From: Dyella jiangningensis
Lineage (GTDB): Bacteria > Pseudomonadota > Gammaproteobacteria > Xanthomonadales > Rhodanobacteraceae
Assembly (NCBI RefSeq): GCF_003264855.1
Contig: NZ_NFZS01000004.1
Span: forward strand, 682,001 to 746,000
Length of the DNA stretch: 64,000 bases
Direction of reading: 5' to 3'
In this document: positions 21,718 through 31,568 of the stretch, one piece after another
How the letters are laid out: every line of letters begins with the position of its first letter
How positions within the stretch are numbered: position 1 is the first letter of the stretch
The notes under the pieces: model-generated
What the model was told of the DNA's origin: nothing
What the model saw: only the letters and a program-made list of their open reading frames with translations
Databases searched by the model: none
Made by a program: the position numbers and the translations under genes

Positions 21718-21747
21718 ACGCTAGTTTAGCCCACCTTGGGCTGTCAA
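21718..21747 (-). promoter_or_regulatory. Candidate promoter for thrS
   Basis: On the minus strand a perfect -35 box TTGACA (21747-21742) is followed 18 bp later by TAGCGT (21723-21718), a poor -10. Transcription from here would include the leader peptide and hairpin. The rest of the 396-bp gap between thrS and the epimerase holds the leader and tandem repeats described above. Confidence 0.4.
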
Positions 21748-21820
21748 TTCAGCCAGGCAAGCCCGCAGCCTCATGGCCACCGGCAATAGAATGCGCGGCT
21801 GCTTTTCCGGAGATCCTCCC

Positions 21821-22834
21821 ATGCGCATCCTCGTCACCGGCACGGCCGGTTTCATCGGCTCCGCCCTGGCCGAGCGCTTGCTGGCCCGAGGCGACGAGGT
21901 GCATGGCATCGACAACCACAACGATTACTACGATCCCACGTTGAAGGAAGCCCGCCTCGCGCGCTTCGCGGCGCATCCGAACTACACCCATCTGCGAGCC
22001 GATCTGGCCGATGCCGACGCGGTGAACCACGCCTTCGCCGACTTCATGCCACAGCGCGTGGTGAACCTCGCCGCGCAGGCCGGCGTGCGCTATTCGCTGA
22101 AGAATCCGCAGGCCTATGTGCAAAGCAACCTGGTCGGCTTCGTGAACATCTTGGAGGCCTGTCGCCACGGCAAGGTCGAGCACCTGGTCTACGCATCGTC
22201 CAGCTCGGTGTATGGCGCCAATCGCAAGCTGCCGTTCGCCATCGAGGATGCGGTCGACCATCCGGTCAGCCTGTACGCCGCCAGCAAGAAAGCCAACGAG
22301 CTGATGGCGCATACGTATAGCCACCTGTACGACCTGCCCACCACCGGCCTGCGCTTCTTCACGGTGTACGGCCCCTGGGGCCGGCCGGACATGTCGCCCA
22401 TGCTGTTCGCCGATCGCATCAGCCGCGGTGAGCCGATCGACGTGTTCAACTACGGCAACCACAGCCGCGATTTCACCTATATCGACGACATCGTCGAAGG
22501 CGTGGTCCGCACGCTCGATCACGTCGCCACGCCCGATGGCGCCTACGACGAACTCCAGCCCAACCCGGGTACGTCGAATGCACCGTACCGCGTCTACAAC
22601 ATCGGCAACGACCAGCCGGTGCAGCTGCTGCGTTTCATCGAACTGATGGAGCAGCGCCTGGGCCGCAAGGTGGAAAAGCGCCTGCTGCCGATGCAGCCCG
22701 GCGACGTGCCCGATACCTGGGCCGATGTATCCGCGCTGCGTCGCGATGTGGGCTATGCGCCGAATACATCCATCGAGGATGGCGTGGCGCGTTTCGTGGC
22801 GTGGTATCGCGAGTATTTCCAGCGCGGGGAATGA
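21821..22834 (+). CDS. NAD-dependent epimerase, probable UDP-glucuronate 4-epimerase
   Basis: Encodes 337 residues of the extended SDR family. The NAD motif GTAGFIGSALAERL is at the N-terminus (ATG at 21821). The catalytic Ser/Tyr/Lys lie in YASSSSVYG and YAASKKANELMA. FTVYGPWGRPDMSPMLFADRI is the signature that distinguishes UDP-glucuronate 4-epimerases (LpsL/WbnF/CapI group) from GalE. It would make UDP-galacturonate for LPS or capsule. It is a single gene with no polysaccharide cluster around it. Confidence 0.9.
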   Translation: MRILVTGTAGFIGSALAERLLARGDEVHGIDNHNDYYDPTLKEARLARFAAHPNYTHLRADLADADAVNHAFADFMPQRVVNLAAQAGVRYSLKNPQAYVQSNLVGFVNILEACRHGKVEHLVYASSSSVYGANRKLPFAIEDAVDHPVSLYAASKKANELMAHTYSHLYDLPTTGLRFFTVYGPWGRPDMSPMLFADRISRGEPIDVFNYGNHSRDFTYIDDIVEGVVRTLDHVATPDGAYDELQPNPGTSNAPYRVYNIGNDQPVQLLRFIELMEQRLGRKVEKRLLPMQPGDVPDTWADVSALRRDVGYAPNTSIEDGVARFVAWYREYFQRGE

Positions 22835-22854
22835 TTCCCTGCGTTCCACTTACT

Positions 22855-22933
22855 GCAGGAGCGCACCAGTGGGCGACCGCAGAACTCCGGTGCATCGCTC
22901 CGCGGGCTTTTCGCGCACTGGGTGCGCTCCTAC
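22855..22933. repeat. REP-like inverted repeat, family B, copy 1
   Basis: The arms GCAGGAGCGCACCAGTGGGCGA and its near reverse complement (ending GGTGCGCTCCTAC) flank ~34 bp. The same arms occur at 39071-39180. It lies between the epimerase and hemJ (convergent genes). Confidence 0.85.
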
Positions 22934-22944
22934 AAAAAGGTTCT

Positions 22945-23391
22945 TCAGAACGGCTTGGCGATCACCAGGAAGATCACGCCCAGCAGCACGAACACCGGCA
23001 ACTCGTTCATGATGCGCAAGGTCTTCGATGATGGCAGCGCCCCGCCGCTTTCGCTGCGCTTGAGCATGCGCCCGGTCCAGATGAAATAGGCCAGCAGCAG
23101 CGCGACCAGTGCCAGCTTGGCATGCAACCAATGTGCATCGCCAAAATTCGGCAGCACGCCGGGAAACACGCGCCAGCCCTGCCACAGCGTCAATCCCAGC
23201 AGGAAGGCCAGCCCGAACATGTTGTGGCCAAAGCGATACAGACGCCGCCCCATCAGCACCAGCCTCGCCTTCACCGCCGGCTCGCTGCCCGCCTCGGCGA
23301 CGTTCACGAGGATGCGCGGCAGGTAGAACACCGTGGCCATCCAGGCCATGACGAACAACAGATGGAAACTCTTGATCCACAGGTACGTCAT
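22945..23391 (-). CDS. hemJ: HemJ-family protoporphyrinogen IX oxidase (CopD-like membrane protein)
   Basis: Encodes 148 residues with four predicted membrane helices (~4-22, ~52-72, ~86-104, ~126-145). The conserved His is in KSFHLLFVMAWMA and the conserved Lys in HAKLALV; both are characteristic of HemJ, which oxidises protoporphyrinogen IX in haem synthesis. The start is supported by AGGAG 7 bp upstream of the ATG. Proteins of this family are often annotated only as CopD-like. Confidence 0.85.
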   Translation of the reverse strand: MTYLWIKSFHLLFVMAWMATVFYLPRILVNVAEAGSEPAVKARLVLMGRRLYRFGHNMFGLAFLLGLTLWQGWRVFPGVLPNFGDAHWLHAKLALVALLLAYFIWTGRMLKRSESGGALPSSKTLRIMNELPVFVLLGVIFLVIAKPF

Positions 23392-23573
23392 CGACAGGCT
23401 CCTTGGGGCGGTAGTGACTAAGTATCGCCATCGTCAGCGCCGCTGTCTGCCTGCAGATCGCAGGAATCAGCGAAGACAGACCAACCGTCTTCAACTGGAC
23501 GCCGAAGGGATGAGGGCACCCACGGATGGCCCTCGGCATGGACTCGATGCCGGGCGATCCCAGACGGCCCGCG

Positions 23574-23613
23574 CGCAAAAAGAAACGGCGCGAACCCGAA
23601 GGTCGCGCCGTTT
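23574..23613 (-). terminator. Terminator after tRNA-Val
   Basis: An 11-bp stem (AAACGGCGCGA / TCGCGCCGTTT) with a 9-base loop is followed on the minus strand by CTTTTTG. Confidence 0.85.
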
Positions 23614-23622
23614 CGTCGGTAT

Positions 23623-23697
23623 TGGTGGGCGGTACAAGGATCGAACTTGTGACCCCTACCATGTCAAGGTAGTGCTCTACCGCTGAGCTAACCGCCC
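23623..23697 (-). tRNA. tRNA-Val (anticodon GAC)
   Basis: A 75-nt cloverleaf with the CCA end encoded. The acceptor stem is GGGCGGT / ACCGCCC, the D-arm TAGCTCAGCGGTAGAGCA, the anticodon loop TTGACAT between CTACC and GGTAG, and the T-arm contains AGTTCGATCCT. The anticodon is GAC. Confidence 0.95.
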
Positions 23698-23777
23698 GGA
23701 GCTCGCCCGGCATGCCGTGCGAGCCGCGCAGTATACGTGCTCCGGCGGCCGGCGACAACCGCCTCGCGGCGTCAGCA

Positions 23778-25802
23778 TCAGCGCAGGGCTTTTTCCCGCA
23801 GCTGGTGGATCTGGTCGCGAATCCTGGCCGCCTCCTCGAACTCCAGGTTCTCGGCGTGCTTGTACATCTGTGCCTCGAGTTTCTTGATCATCGAGGCGGC
23901 CTGATCGGCGCTCAGCGCGCTGTAGTCGGCGCCCCGCTCCGCCACGGCGGCCGATTTCTTCTCGCCACGACGGCTGCGGCTGCGTCCCGGGACCTCGCTG
24001 CGCGCCCCCTCCATGATGTCGGCGATGCGCCGCACCACCGACTGCGGCGTGATGCCATGCGCCTCGTTGTAGGCCTGCTGCTTCTCGCGGCGGCGAGCCG
24101 TCTCATCCATCGCCGCCTGCATCGAACGGGTGATCGAATCGGCATAGAGGATGGCCTTGCCCCGCACGTTGCGGGCCGCGCGGCCGATGGTCTGGATCAG
24201 CGAGCCCGTCGAACGCAGGAAGCCTTCCTTGTCGGCATCGAGGATCGCCACCAGCGAGACCTCAGGCATGTCCAGGCCCTCGCGTAGCAGGTTGATGCCC
24301 ACCAGCACGTCGAACTCGCCCAGGCGCAGGTCGCGGATGATTTCCACGCGCTCCACCGTTTCGATATCCGAGTGCAGATAGCGCACCTTCACGCCGTGCT
24401 CGCCGAGATACTCCGTGAGATTCTCGGCCATGCGCTTGGTCAACGTGGTCACCAGCACGCGATCGCCCATCGCAACGCGCTTGTTGACCTCGCCCAGCAG
24501 GTCGTCCACTTGGGTACGCACCGGTCGCACTTCCACTTCCGGATCGACGAGACCCGTGGGACGAACCACCAGTTCGACGATGGAGTCGCCTGATTTCTGC
24601 AACTCGTAGTCGCGCGGCGTCGCCGACACGTAGATGGAACGCGGCGCACGCGCCTCCCACTCCTCGAAGCGCAGCGGACGATTGTCCATCGCCGACGGCA
24701 GGCGGAAGCCAAATTCGACCAGCGTCTCCTTGCGCGAGCGGTCGCCCTTGTACATCGCGCCCAGCTGCGGAATGGTCACGTGCGATTCGTCCACCACCAA
24801 CAACGCATCCGGCGGCAGATAGTCGAACAGCGTCGGCGGTGGTTCGCCCGCACCACGGCGCGTGAGATGGCGCGAGTAGTTCTCGATGCCCTGGCAGTAA
24901 CCGACCTCGGCCATCATCTCGATGTCGAAGCGCGTGCGCTGATCCAGACGCTGCGCCTCGACCAGCTTGTTGTCCTTGTAGAGCTGCTCCAGCCGCTCCT
25001 TCAGCTCGACCTTGATGGTCTCGATCGCGTTGAGCACGCTTTCGCGGGTACTCGCGTAATGCGTACGCGGATACACCGTGTAGCGTGGCACCTTGCGGAT
25101 GGTCTCGCCGGTGAGCGGATCGAACAGCGCCATGTTCTCCACTTCGCCATCGAACAGCTCGATGCGCAACGCTTCGGTTTCCGATTCAGCCGGAAAGACG
25201 TCGATCACTTCGCCGCGCACGCGATAGGTACCACGGCGCAATTCCATCTCGTTGCGCGTGTACTGCAGTTCGGTGAGCTGGCGGATCAGCGCGCGCTGGT
25301 CGATGCGCTCGCCCTTTGCAAGGATCAGGCGCAGCGAGAGATAGTCTTCGGGATCACCCAGGCCGTAGATCGCGGACACCGTCGCGACGATCAACGAGTC
25401 CTTGCGCGACAGCAGCGCCTTGGTCGCCGCCAATCGCATCTGCTCGATGTGATCGTTGATCGAGGCGTCCTTCTCGATATACGTATCGGACGCAGCCACG
25501 TAGGCCTCGGGCTGGTAATAGTCGTAGTAGCTGACGAAATACTCCACCGCGTTGTGCGGGAAGAATTCCTTGAACTCGCCATACAGCTGCGCGGCCAGCG
25601 TCTTGTTCGGCGCCAGCACGATGGTGGGCCGCTGGATCTTCTCGATCACGTTGGCGATGGTGAAGGTCTTGCCCGAGCCGGTGACGCCCAGCAGCGTCTG
25701 TGCCGCGAGGCCGGCCTCGAAGCCTTCGCTCAGCGTGCGGATGGCACCGGGCTGGTCGCCCGACGGCTTGTAGGGGGAAACGAGTTCGAAGCGGTCAGTC
25801 AT
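23778..25802 (-). CDS. uvrB: Excinuclease ABC subunit B
   Basis: Encodes 674 residues, normal length, from the ATG at 25802 ([18 protein letters not shown]). It is the DNA-damage verification helicase of nucleotide excision repair. Walker A is GVTGSGKT (~39-46). The beta-hairpin tyrosines are in [12 protein letters not shown] (~92-103). [12 protein letters not shown] and the QTIGRAARN helicase motifs follow. The UVR domain that binds UvrC is at the C-terminus ([24 protein letters not shown]). No SOS box was identified in the short upstream region. Confidence 0.98.
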   Translation of the reverse strand: MTDRFELVSPYKPSGDQPGAIRTLSEGFEAGLAAQTLLGVTGSGKTFTIANVIEKIQRPTIVLAPNKTLAAQLYGEFKEFFPHNAVEYFVSYYDYYQPEAYVAASDTYIEKDASINDHIEQMRLAATKALLSRKDSLIVATVSAIYGLGDPEDYLSLRLILAKGERIDQRALIRQLTELQYTRNEMELRRGTYRVRGEVIDVFPAESETEALRIELFDGEVENMALFDPLTGETIRKVPRYTVYPRTHYASTRESVLNAIETIKVELKERLEQLYKDNKLVEAQRLDQRTRFDIEMMAEVGYCQGIENYSRHLTRRGAGEPPPTLFDYLPPDALLVVDESHVTIPQLGAMYKGDRSRKETLVEFGFRLPSAMDNRPLRFEEWEARAPRSIYVSATPRDYELQKSGDSIVELVVRPTGLVDPEVEVRPVRTQVDDLLGEVNKRVAMGDRVLVTTLTKRMAENLTEYLGEHGVKVRYLHSDIETVERVEIIRDLRLGEFDVLVGINLLREGLDMPEVSLVAILDADKEGFLRSTGSLIQTIGRAARNVRGKAILYADSITRSMQAAMDETARRREKQQAYNEAHGITPQSVVRRIADIMEGARSEVPGRSRSRRGEKKSAAVAERGADYSALSADQAASMIKKLEAQMYKHAENLEFEEAARIRDQIHQLREKALR

Positions 25803-25955
25803 GGGAATCCACATGCGGTCGCATTCGGGCATTTTAAATCGGCCTGCTGACAAGGCCTGTCAGCAGGCTATGACGCGGGGGCCATGGGCGCGATGACTGC
25901 CCGGCCCGGAGTGCCCCGGTTAGCCTCTTTGCTCCGCAGGCGCAGGGAGGCGCGC

Positions 25956-26504
25956 GTGGGTACAAAGACATCAGGCCGTCAGCGCGGCTTCACCTTGGTA
26001 GAGCAGATCCTGGTCGGCGCCATCGTGGCCGTGCTCGCTTGCGTGGCGGCACCCGCGTTGGGCCATCTGGTCGTCCGCAACCGGCTGCAGATCGCCCAAT
26101 CCGACATCATCGCCGCGCTCCAGCAGACGCGTGGAATGGCCCTCCAGAGCGGTCGTCGCGCCATGCTTTGCCCTACCTCGGACGGAAAGCAGTGCGCCGA
26201 CGGCGTGCACTGGGAAGCCGGCTGGCTGGCCGGAGGCTACCGCAGCGACCGCGCCGATCAGCTGGATGCCGCTCCCGCCTTCGCCGATCGCGGACATGAA
26301 CGACTAGTCATCATCAGCACCGCAGGCCGGAAGCGCATCCGTTTCCAAGCCGACGGCACGGCGAGCGGCAGCAACACCACCTTCACCGTGTGTCGCGCCG
26401 GAGAGCCCGATGGAGCGCTGGTTGTGCTCCTTTCGAACGCCGGCAGGATCTACGGCAAAAAAGCCTCCGAGGAGCAGGCCAATCGGTGCGCGACCGACCG
26501 CTGA
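25956..26504 (+). CDS. FimT/GspH-type pseudopilin
   Basis: Encodes 182 residues from a GTG start at 25956, chosen because GGGAGG lies just upstream and the resulting leader is short and basic; an ATG at 25884 would give a 24-residue longer leader. The prepilin peptidase site is RQRG-FTLVEQ with Glu at +5. A hydrophobic helix (ILVGAIVAVLACVAAPALGHLVV) follows, then a GspH-like C-terminal beta domain with paired Cys (LCPTSDGKQC). It is a minor pseudopilin for type IV pili or type II secretion. No pilus cluster is adjacent. Confidence 0.8.
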   Translation: MGTKTSGRQRGFTLVEQILVGAIVAVLACVAAPALGHLVVRNRLQIAQSDIIAALQQTRGMALQSGRRAMLCPTSDGKQCADGVHWEAGWLAGGYRSDRADQLDAAPAFADRGHERLVIISTAGRKRIRFQADGTASGSNTTFTVCRAGEPDGALVVLLSNAGRIYGKKASEEQANRCATDR

Positions 26505-26530
26505 ACGGGCTTTGCGAGCCCTGAAAAGCA

Positions 26531-26558
26531 CAAGACCCCGCATCGCTGCGAGGTCTTG
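26531..26558 (-). terminator. Terminator after tRNA-Asn
   Basis: The stem CAAGACC / GGTCTTG with an inner CGCA-TGCG pairing is followed on the minus strand by TGCTTTT. Confidence 0.7.
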
Positions 26559-26565
26559 TTGAAGA

Positions 26566-26642
26566 TGGCGCCCGAAGTTGGACTCGAACCAACGACCCCC
26601 TGATTAACAGTCAAGTGCTCTAACCGGCTGAGCTATTCGGGC
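26566..26642 (-). tRNA. tRNA-Asn (anticodon GTT)
   Basis: A 77-nt cloverleaf with the CCA end encoded. The acceptor stem is GCCCGAA / TTCGGGC, the anticodon loop CTGTTAA lies between CTTGA and TCAGG, and the T-arm contains GGTTCGAGTCC. The anticodon is GTT. Confidence 0.95.
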
Positions 26643-26708
26643 GGGGTGAGTCGAATAGTTTGAATATCCGGCTCCGGACTGTCAAGACGTTTTTGGGCGA
26701 AAATGCTC

Positions 26709-28121
26709 TCAGTGGGCCGGTTCGCCGGTGAGCACGCGATAGCACGGCACGTACGCCGTCCCGCCCGGGAGCTTCATGCGGTCCTGCGCCACGAACGCCT
26801 TCAGCAGCTCATCCAGCGACTGCATCACGTCGGCGTCGCCATCGATGTCGAACGGGCCGTACTTCTCGATGGCGCGCATGCCCTCTTCCTTCACGTTGCC
26901 CGCCACGATGCCCGAGAACGCGCGACGAAGATCGGCCGCCAGTTCGTGCCGCGGTCGATCGCGATGGATGGCGAGGCTGCGCATCGCCTCGTGCGTCGGA
27001 CGGAACGGCAGCTGGAACGCGTACGGGATGCTGAGCGCCCAGTTGAAGAAGAACGCGTCCTTGTTGTCCAGGCGGTAGTTGCGCACCTTGTCGATGCCAC
27101 GCACCATCGCGCGCGCCACGGCCGCCGGATCGTCGACGATGATCTGATAGTGCTCCGCCACGCTGTCGCCGAGAGTGAGGCGCAGGAAGCGATCGATCTG
27201 CTCGAAGTACGCCGCCGACTGGCGCGGGCCCGTGAGGATCAGCGGGAACGGCACGCCGGCGTTGTCCGGATGCAGCAGGATGCCGAGCAGGTAGAGGATC
27301 TCTTCCGCCGTGCCAACGCCGCCCGGGAACACAATGATGCCGTGACCCATGCGCACGAAGGCTTCGAGACGCTTCTCGATGTCCGGCATGATCACTAGGT
27401 GGTTCACGATCGGGTTCGGCGATTCGGCGGCGATGATGCCCGGCTCGGTGATGCCGATGTAGCGGTTGTTGCGGCGACGCTGCTTGGCATGCGCGATGGT
27501 GGCGCCCTTCATCGGGCCCTTCATGGCGCCCGGGCCGCAGCCCGTGCAGATGTCCATGCTGCGCAAGCCGAGCTGGTAACCCACTTGCTTGGTGTATTCG
27601 TATTCGTCGCGCGAAATCGAATGGCCGCCCCAGCACACCACCAGGTTGGGATCGATCTGCGCCTTGAGGATGCGTGCATTGCGCAGGATCTCGAACACCG
27701 CATGGGTCAGGCCCACGCTGTCGTCGAGGTCGAAGTTGCCCTGCTCCATCTGCGTCGACACGTAGACGATGTCGCGCACTACGGCGACCAGCAGCTCGTT
27801 GATGCCGCGGATGATCTGGCCGTCCACGAAGGCCTGCGCCGGCGCATGGGTCAGTTCGATCTTGATGCCGCGGTCCTGCTGCAGGACCTGGATGTCGAAG
27901 TCGGGGAATTGCTCGAGGATGGAGCGCGGATCGTCGCTCATGTTGCCCGAGGTCAGCACCGCCAGCGCGCAGCGGCGCAGCAGGGCGTGCAGCCCCGAAC
28001 CACTGGCATCGCGCAGGCGCGCCACTTCGTTGCGGGAAAGGATATCCAGGCCACCGGCGGGCGAAATGCGCGCGCTGACCGTGGCGGCTCGGCCGGTCTT
28101 GCCGGCGTGGGTGTCATTCAT
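26709..28121 (-). CDS. ppnN: Nucleotide 5'-monophosphate nucleosidase (PpnN/YgdH, LOG family)
   Basis: Encodes 470 residues from the ATG at 28121. The central LOG/lysine-decarboxylase-like domain carries PGGVGTAEE (~290), the phosphate-binding and catalytic motif, and GCGPGAMKGPMKGA. The extended N- and C-terminal regions match the long PpnN type (E. coli YgdH) rather than short LOG proteins. It cleaves purine and pyrimidine monophosphates to base plus ribose-5-phosphate; in E. coli it is stimulated by (p)ppGpp. It lies alone, upstream of tRNA-Asn on the same strand. Confidence 0.92.
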   Translation of the reverse strand: MNDTHAGKTGRAATVSARISPAGGLDILSRNEVARLRDASGSGLHALLRRCALAVLTSGNMSDDPRSILEQFPDFDIQVLQQDRGIKIELTHAPAQAFVDGQIIRGINELLVAVVRDIVYVSTQMEQGNFDLDDSVGLTHAVFEILRNARILKAQIDPNLVVCWGGHSISRDEYEYTKQVGYQLGLRSMDICTGCGPGAMKGPMKGATIAHAKQRRRNNRYIGITEPGIIAAESPNPIVNHLVIMPDIEKRLEAFVRMGHGIIVFPGGVGTAEEILYLLGILLHPDNAGVPFPLILTGPRQSAAYFEQIDRFLRLTLGDSVAEHYQIIVDDPAAVARAMVRGIDKVRNYRLDNKDAFFFNWALSIPYAFQLPFRPTHEAMRSLAIHRDRPRHELAADLRRAFSGIVAGNVKEEGMRAIEKYGPFDIDGDADVMQSLDELLKAFVAQDRMKLPGGTAYVPCYRVLTGEPAH

Positions 28122-28240
28122 TGAAGCATTCTCCAGGCCGCGCCTTCGCGGCTCATACGTCCGCGGGGAACGAAACGGACCCTCTAGCTTCCCGCGCAAG
28201 GCATGGCAGGGTCAAGCTTCGGCCGGCTTTTATCCGCCCC

Positions 28241-28273
28241 ACAAAAAAGCCGGCACCCTTGCGGGTGCCGGCT
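28241..28273 (-). terminator. Terminator after the Oar-like receptor gene
   Basis: The stem AGCCGGCACCC / GGGTGCCGGCT with a TTGC loop is followed on the minus strand by six T residues. Confidence 0.85.
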
Positions 28274-28301
28274 CTTGGTACTGCTACAGCAAGGACTTGC
28301 G

Positions 28302-31300
28302 TCAGAACGTGTAACGCAGGGTCAGCATCGCCGACCAGCGCGAAACCACGTTGGTCTTGATGTCGCGACCGGCGTCGTACACCACCTTGGTGCCCGGCTG
28401 GTAGTTGCCATTGGCATCCGTCGGCAGGGTGTAGATGTACTTGCCCGTCGCCTGGTCCACGCCCGCAAAGCCGGCAAGGTTGCGGGTGTACGGGAACGGC
28501 ACGTACGACTGCTGGCCCCAATCGTTGTTGAGCAGGTTCAGGAAGTTGTACACGTCGAGACGGATCTCGCCCTTGTTGCCCTTGAACAGGCCGGGCACTT
28601 CCTGGCTGAAGCTCATGTCGAGCTGGTTCGTCCAGGCTGCGCGAGTACCGTTGCGACCGGCGATCTGGCCCTGGTGATCCTTCAGGTAGCTGTCCTGCTT
28701 GATGAAGGCGTAGAACTGGTCGATCGCCGCCTGCGACGTACCCTTCTGGAACAGCACATCACCCTGCTTCGGGATAAACGCCAGGTCGCGGCTGTAGCTG
28801 TCGCCATTGGCGTCGTTGGAGAACACCCAGCTGTACGGCTGGCCGGTCTGGCCGTTGTAGAACGCGCTGATGGTCGTGGCGTAGTTGCCGAAGAAGGCAT
28901 GCGACCAGGCCACCGATGCCGTCACGCGCTGCTTCACTGCGTAGTTGGCGGTGCTGGCCACGTCTTCGTTCGGGTTCACCCAGACGTTGTTGCTGTAGTT
29001 GGACGTCGCCTGGCTGGAGGTACCCGGGTTCACTTCCTTCGCGTTGGCGAAGGTCACGCCCAGGCTCGCCGACCACTCATCGGCGAACGGCTTCTTCAGC
29101 GACAGGGTCAGCGCGTCGGAGTAGCCCTTGCCGGTGTTGTCCAGCTCGGTGGTGTTCACCGAGAACTTGCTGTTGGCGTTGGCGCGGTTGGTATTACCCG
29201 TCGGGCCGCCGTAGATGTTCTTGTAGTACGTGAAGCGACCATCCGGCAGCACGCCGGTCGGCGCACCGATGTTGAGGTTCTTGTACCAAATGGCATCGCG
29301 AACCTTGATGTGCTCGTACTCGGCGCTGGCGATCAGGCCCATCCACGGCAGTTCGCGGTCGAGGGCCAGGCTGGCCTTCCACACGGACGGCAGCTTGAAG
29401 TTCGGCGCGACCGTATCCACGGCCATCTGGGTGTTCGACGGCGGCGGCACGTTCTGGTTGAACGGATCCGGGCTGAATCCCGGATAGATCGTGCCCGGGC
29501 CCACCGGCAGGTTGCCGCTGTTGCGGATCGAATAGGTGGCCACCGTCATACCGTTGTTCTGGTACGGGTTGGTCATCCACACGGTCGGCGGGCTCGACTG
29601 GAACAGGCCCACGCCACCACGCAGCTGCGTCTGCAGCTCGGTGTTGAAGGCGTAGTTGAACGACACGCGCGGCTCGACCATGGTGGAACCGTTGATGGTC
29701 TGGTCGTTGCGGAAGCCGAAGGTCTTCTCGAAGGTCGGATTGTAGACCGGCTTGTCGTCCGTCGAGTAACGGTTCACGCGGAAGCCGTACAGCAGCGACA
29801 GGCGATCGGTGACCTGCCAGTTGTCCTGCAGGAAGAAGCTGTGGCGGCGCAGGGTCCACTTGCCCGCCACGTCATCCAGCGAATAGCCCTTGGCCGGCTG
29901 GTACAGGTCGAACTGGTTGTAGATGCCCTTCTCGAAGTTGTCGATGCCCCAGAACGTGTAGGCACCAAACTGCGTGCGACCGAACAGGTTGTAGATCTTG
30001 TCCTGCTGGAAGTCGATACCGCCCTTCACCGTGTGGTCGCCCAGGTACAGGGTGGCCGCGCTGAACAGGCTCCAGGTCTTGGTGGCGATCTGGTTGTAGT
30101 CGCTGTACTGGTCTTCGCCCAGGTCGACATACGGCGACGCGCCATTGAGCTTGCCGTTGTTGTCCTTGCCGAGGTTGATGAAGACCTGCGGCTGCTGCCA
30201 CGGCACGGTACGGACCTGGCTGAAGTCCTTGTAACCGATCTTGGTCTCGGTCGAGAGCACGTCGTTCCAGTCATCGAAGAACTGCAGCGAATAGTTCTTG
30301 GTGTCGCTGTTCTTCGTGTACCAGTAGCTGGTCAGGCCGATGGCGTTGTTGCTGTTGCCCTGGATGACCGGCTGCACTTCCTTCGTGCGCTGGAAGGCCA
30401 GGCTCGCGCGATGGTTGTCGGTAATGTTCCAGTCCAGCTTCACCAGCGAGCGCTTGCTGTTGAGATCGACACCGCCGCTGCTGAAGTCGCCCGGATGCAG
30501 GCCCAGTGCGTTCGCCGCATTGATGATGCGCTGCAGGTCGCTCGGCGACACCTTGTTGCTGGTGGAGGCGCCGGTCAGCGACGAGTCGAGGCCGTTGGCC
30601 GAGTCGTTGCCCAGGCCGACCGTCTTCTGCTTCTCGTAGCTGGCGAAGAAGAACAGCTTGTCCTTGATGATCGGGCCGCCGAGCGTCACGCCGCCGGTCC
30701 AGTCGCGGTCATAGCCCTGGTAGCTGCGGTCGCCGCTCTTAATCCAGCCAGCGTTGCCCACCATGCTGTCGGCGTTGCGGTAGGCGTAGTACGCCGAACC
30801 GTGGAATTCGTTGGTACCGCTCTTGGTCACGGCATTGATGTCCGCGCCCACGGTGTCCGACGTCGTGTCGAAGTTGGCCGTCGATAGGTTGTACTCGGCG
30901 ATGGTGTCCACCGAGACCGGCGAGCCGAGGTACGGCATGCCGTTGGAGTTCAGGCCGAACGGATCGCCCGCGCCGATGCCGTCGACGGTGATCTTGTTGT
31001 AGCGGCTGTTCATGCCCATGGCGGACATGGAGCCGTCGCCGCGGTCGGTGACGGCGATGCGGGGATCGAGGCGAGCGATGTCCTGGATCGAGCGGCCCGG
31101 CGACGGGACCATCTTCAGGTCACGGCCCGACACGTTGGTCGACAGGCCCTTGTTGTCGGCATTGAACGTCTGCGCAGCCACCAGGCCGGTGACGGTCACG
31201 GCGCCCAGGTTGGTGGCCGCCTGCTGGGCCGCACCCATGGTCACGTTGACCGCGGTATCGGTCGCCAGCTGCAGGTAGACGTTGTCCTGCTCGGACTGCG

Positions 31301-31568
31301 TCCCGTCCTTGGACACCTTCACGTCGAACGGACCGCCCACGCGCAGGCCCTGGGCCGAGTAACGGCCGCTGGCGTCGGTGGTGGTCGACTTGGTGGTGCC
31401 CGACGGCGCGTGCACGATCTGGACGGTGGCGCCAGCGACCGGCTGGCCATTGGCGTCGACGACGCGGCCGCTGATCGAGGAGGAGGTGTCCTGCGCCATC
31501 ACCGGCGCCGTGGCCAGCAGCGTGGCGATCGCTACCGGCAAGAGTTTGCTGCGCAATGCGTTGTTCAT
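28302..31568 (-). CDS. Oar-like TonB-dependent receptor with N-terminal carboxypeptidase-regulatory-like domain
   Basis: Encodes 1088 residues from the ATG at 31568. A signal peptide (cleavage after VMA) is followed by a carboxypeptidase-regulatory-like beta-sandwich (~30-115: SGRVVDANGQPVAGATVQI, TDASGRYSAQGL). Then come a plug domain (~125-250) and a 22-strand-type barrel ending in the outer-membrane targeting residue Phe (LTLRYTF). This is the Oar/OmpA-related receptor type abundant in Xanthomonadales. The substrate is unknown. A likely AT-rich promoter lies ~170 bp upstream. A second receptor gene follows the same strand further upstream. Confidence 0.9.
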   Translation of the reverse strand: MNNALRSKLLPVAIATLLATAPVMAQDTSSSISGRVVDANGQPVAGATVQIVHAPSGTTKSTTTDASGRYSAQGLRVGGPFDVKVSKDGTQSEQDNVYLQLATDTAVNVTMGAAQQAATNLGAVTVTGLVAAQTFNADNKGLSTNVSGRDLKMVPSPGRSIQDIARLDPRIAVTDRGDGSMSAMGMNSRYNKITVDGIGAGDPFGLNSNGMPYLGSPVSVDTIAEYNLSTANFDTTSDTVGADINAVTKSGTNEFHGSAYYAYRNADSMVGNAGWIKSGDRSYQGYDRDWTGGVTLGGPIIKDKLFFFASYEKQKTVGLGNDSANGLDSSLTGASTSNKVSPSDLQRIINAANALGLHPGDFSSGGVDLNSKRSLVKLDWNITDNHRASLAFQRTKEVQPVIQGNSNNAIGLTSYWYTKNSDTKNYSLQFFDDWNDVLSTETKIGYKDFSQVRTVPWQQPQVFINLGKDNNGKLNGASPYVDLGEDQYSDYNQIATKTWSLFSAATLYLGDHTVKGGIDFQQDKIYNLFGRTQFGAYTFWGIDNFEKGIYNQFDLYQPAKGYSLDDVAGKWTLRRHSFFLQDNWQVTDRLSLLYGFRVNRYSTDDKPVYNPTFEKTFGFRNDQTINGSTMVEPRVSFNYAFNTELQTQLRGGVGLFQSSPPTVWMTNPYQNNGMTVATYSIRNSGNLPVGPGTIYPGFSPDPFNQNVPPPSNTQMAVDTVAPNFKLPSVWKASLALDRELPWMGLIASAEYEHIKVRDAIWYKNLNIGAPTGVLPDGRFTYYKNIYGGPTGNTNRANANSKFSVNTTELDNTGKGYSDALTLSLKKPFADEWSASLGVTFANAKEVNPGTSSQATSNYSNNVWVNPNEDVASTANYAVKQRVTASVAWSHAFFGNYATTISAFYNGQTGQPYSWVFSNDANGDSYSRDLAFIPKQGDVLFQKGTSQAAIDQFYAFIKQDSYLKDHQGQIAGRNGTRAAWTNQLDMSFSQEVPGLFKGNKGEIRLDVYNFLNLLNNDWGQQSYVPFPYTRNLAGFAGVDQATGKYIYTLPTDANGNYQPGTKVVYDAGRDIKTNVVSRWSAMLTLRYTF

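Noticed and set aside
28203-30887. 894-codon plus-strand frame opposite the Oar-like receptor
   Set aside because: It is antisense to a clear TonB-dependent receptor and shows only Val/Arg/His-rich shadow composition.
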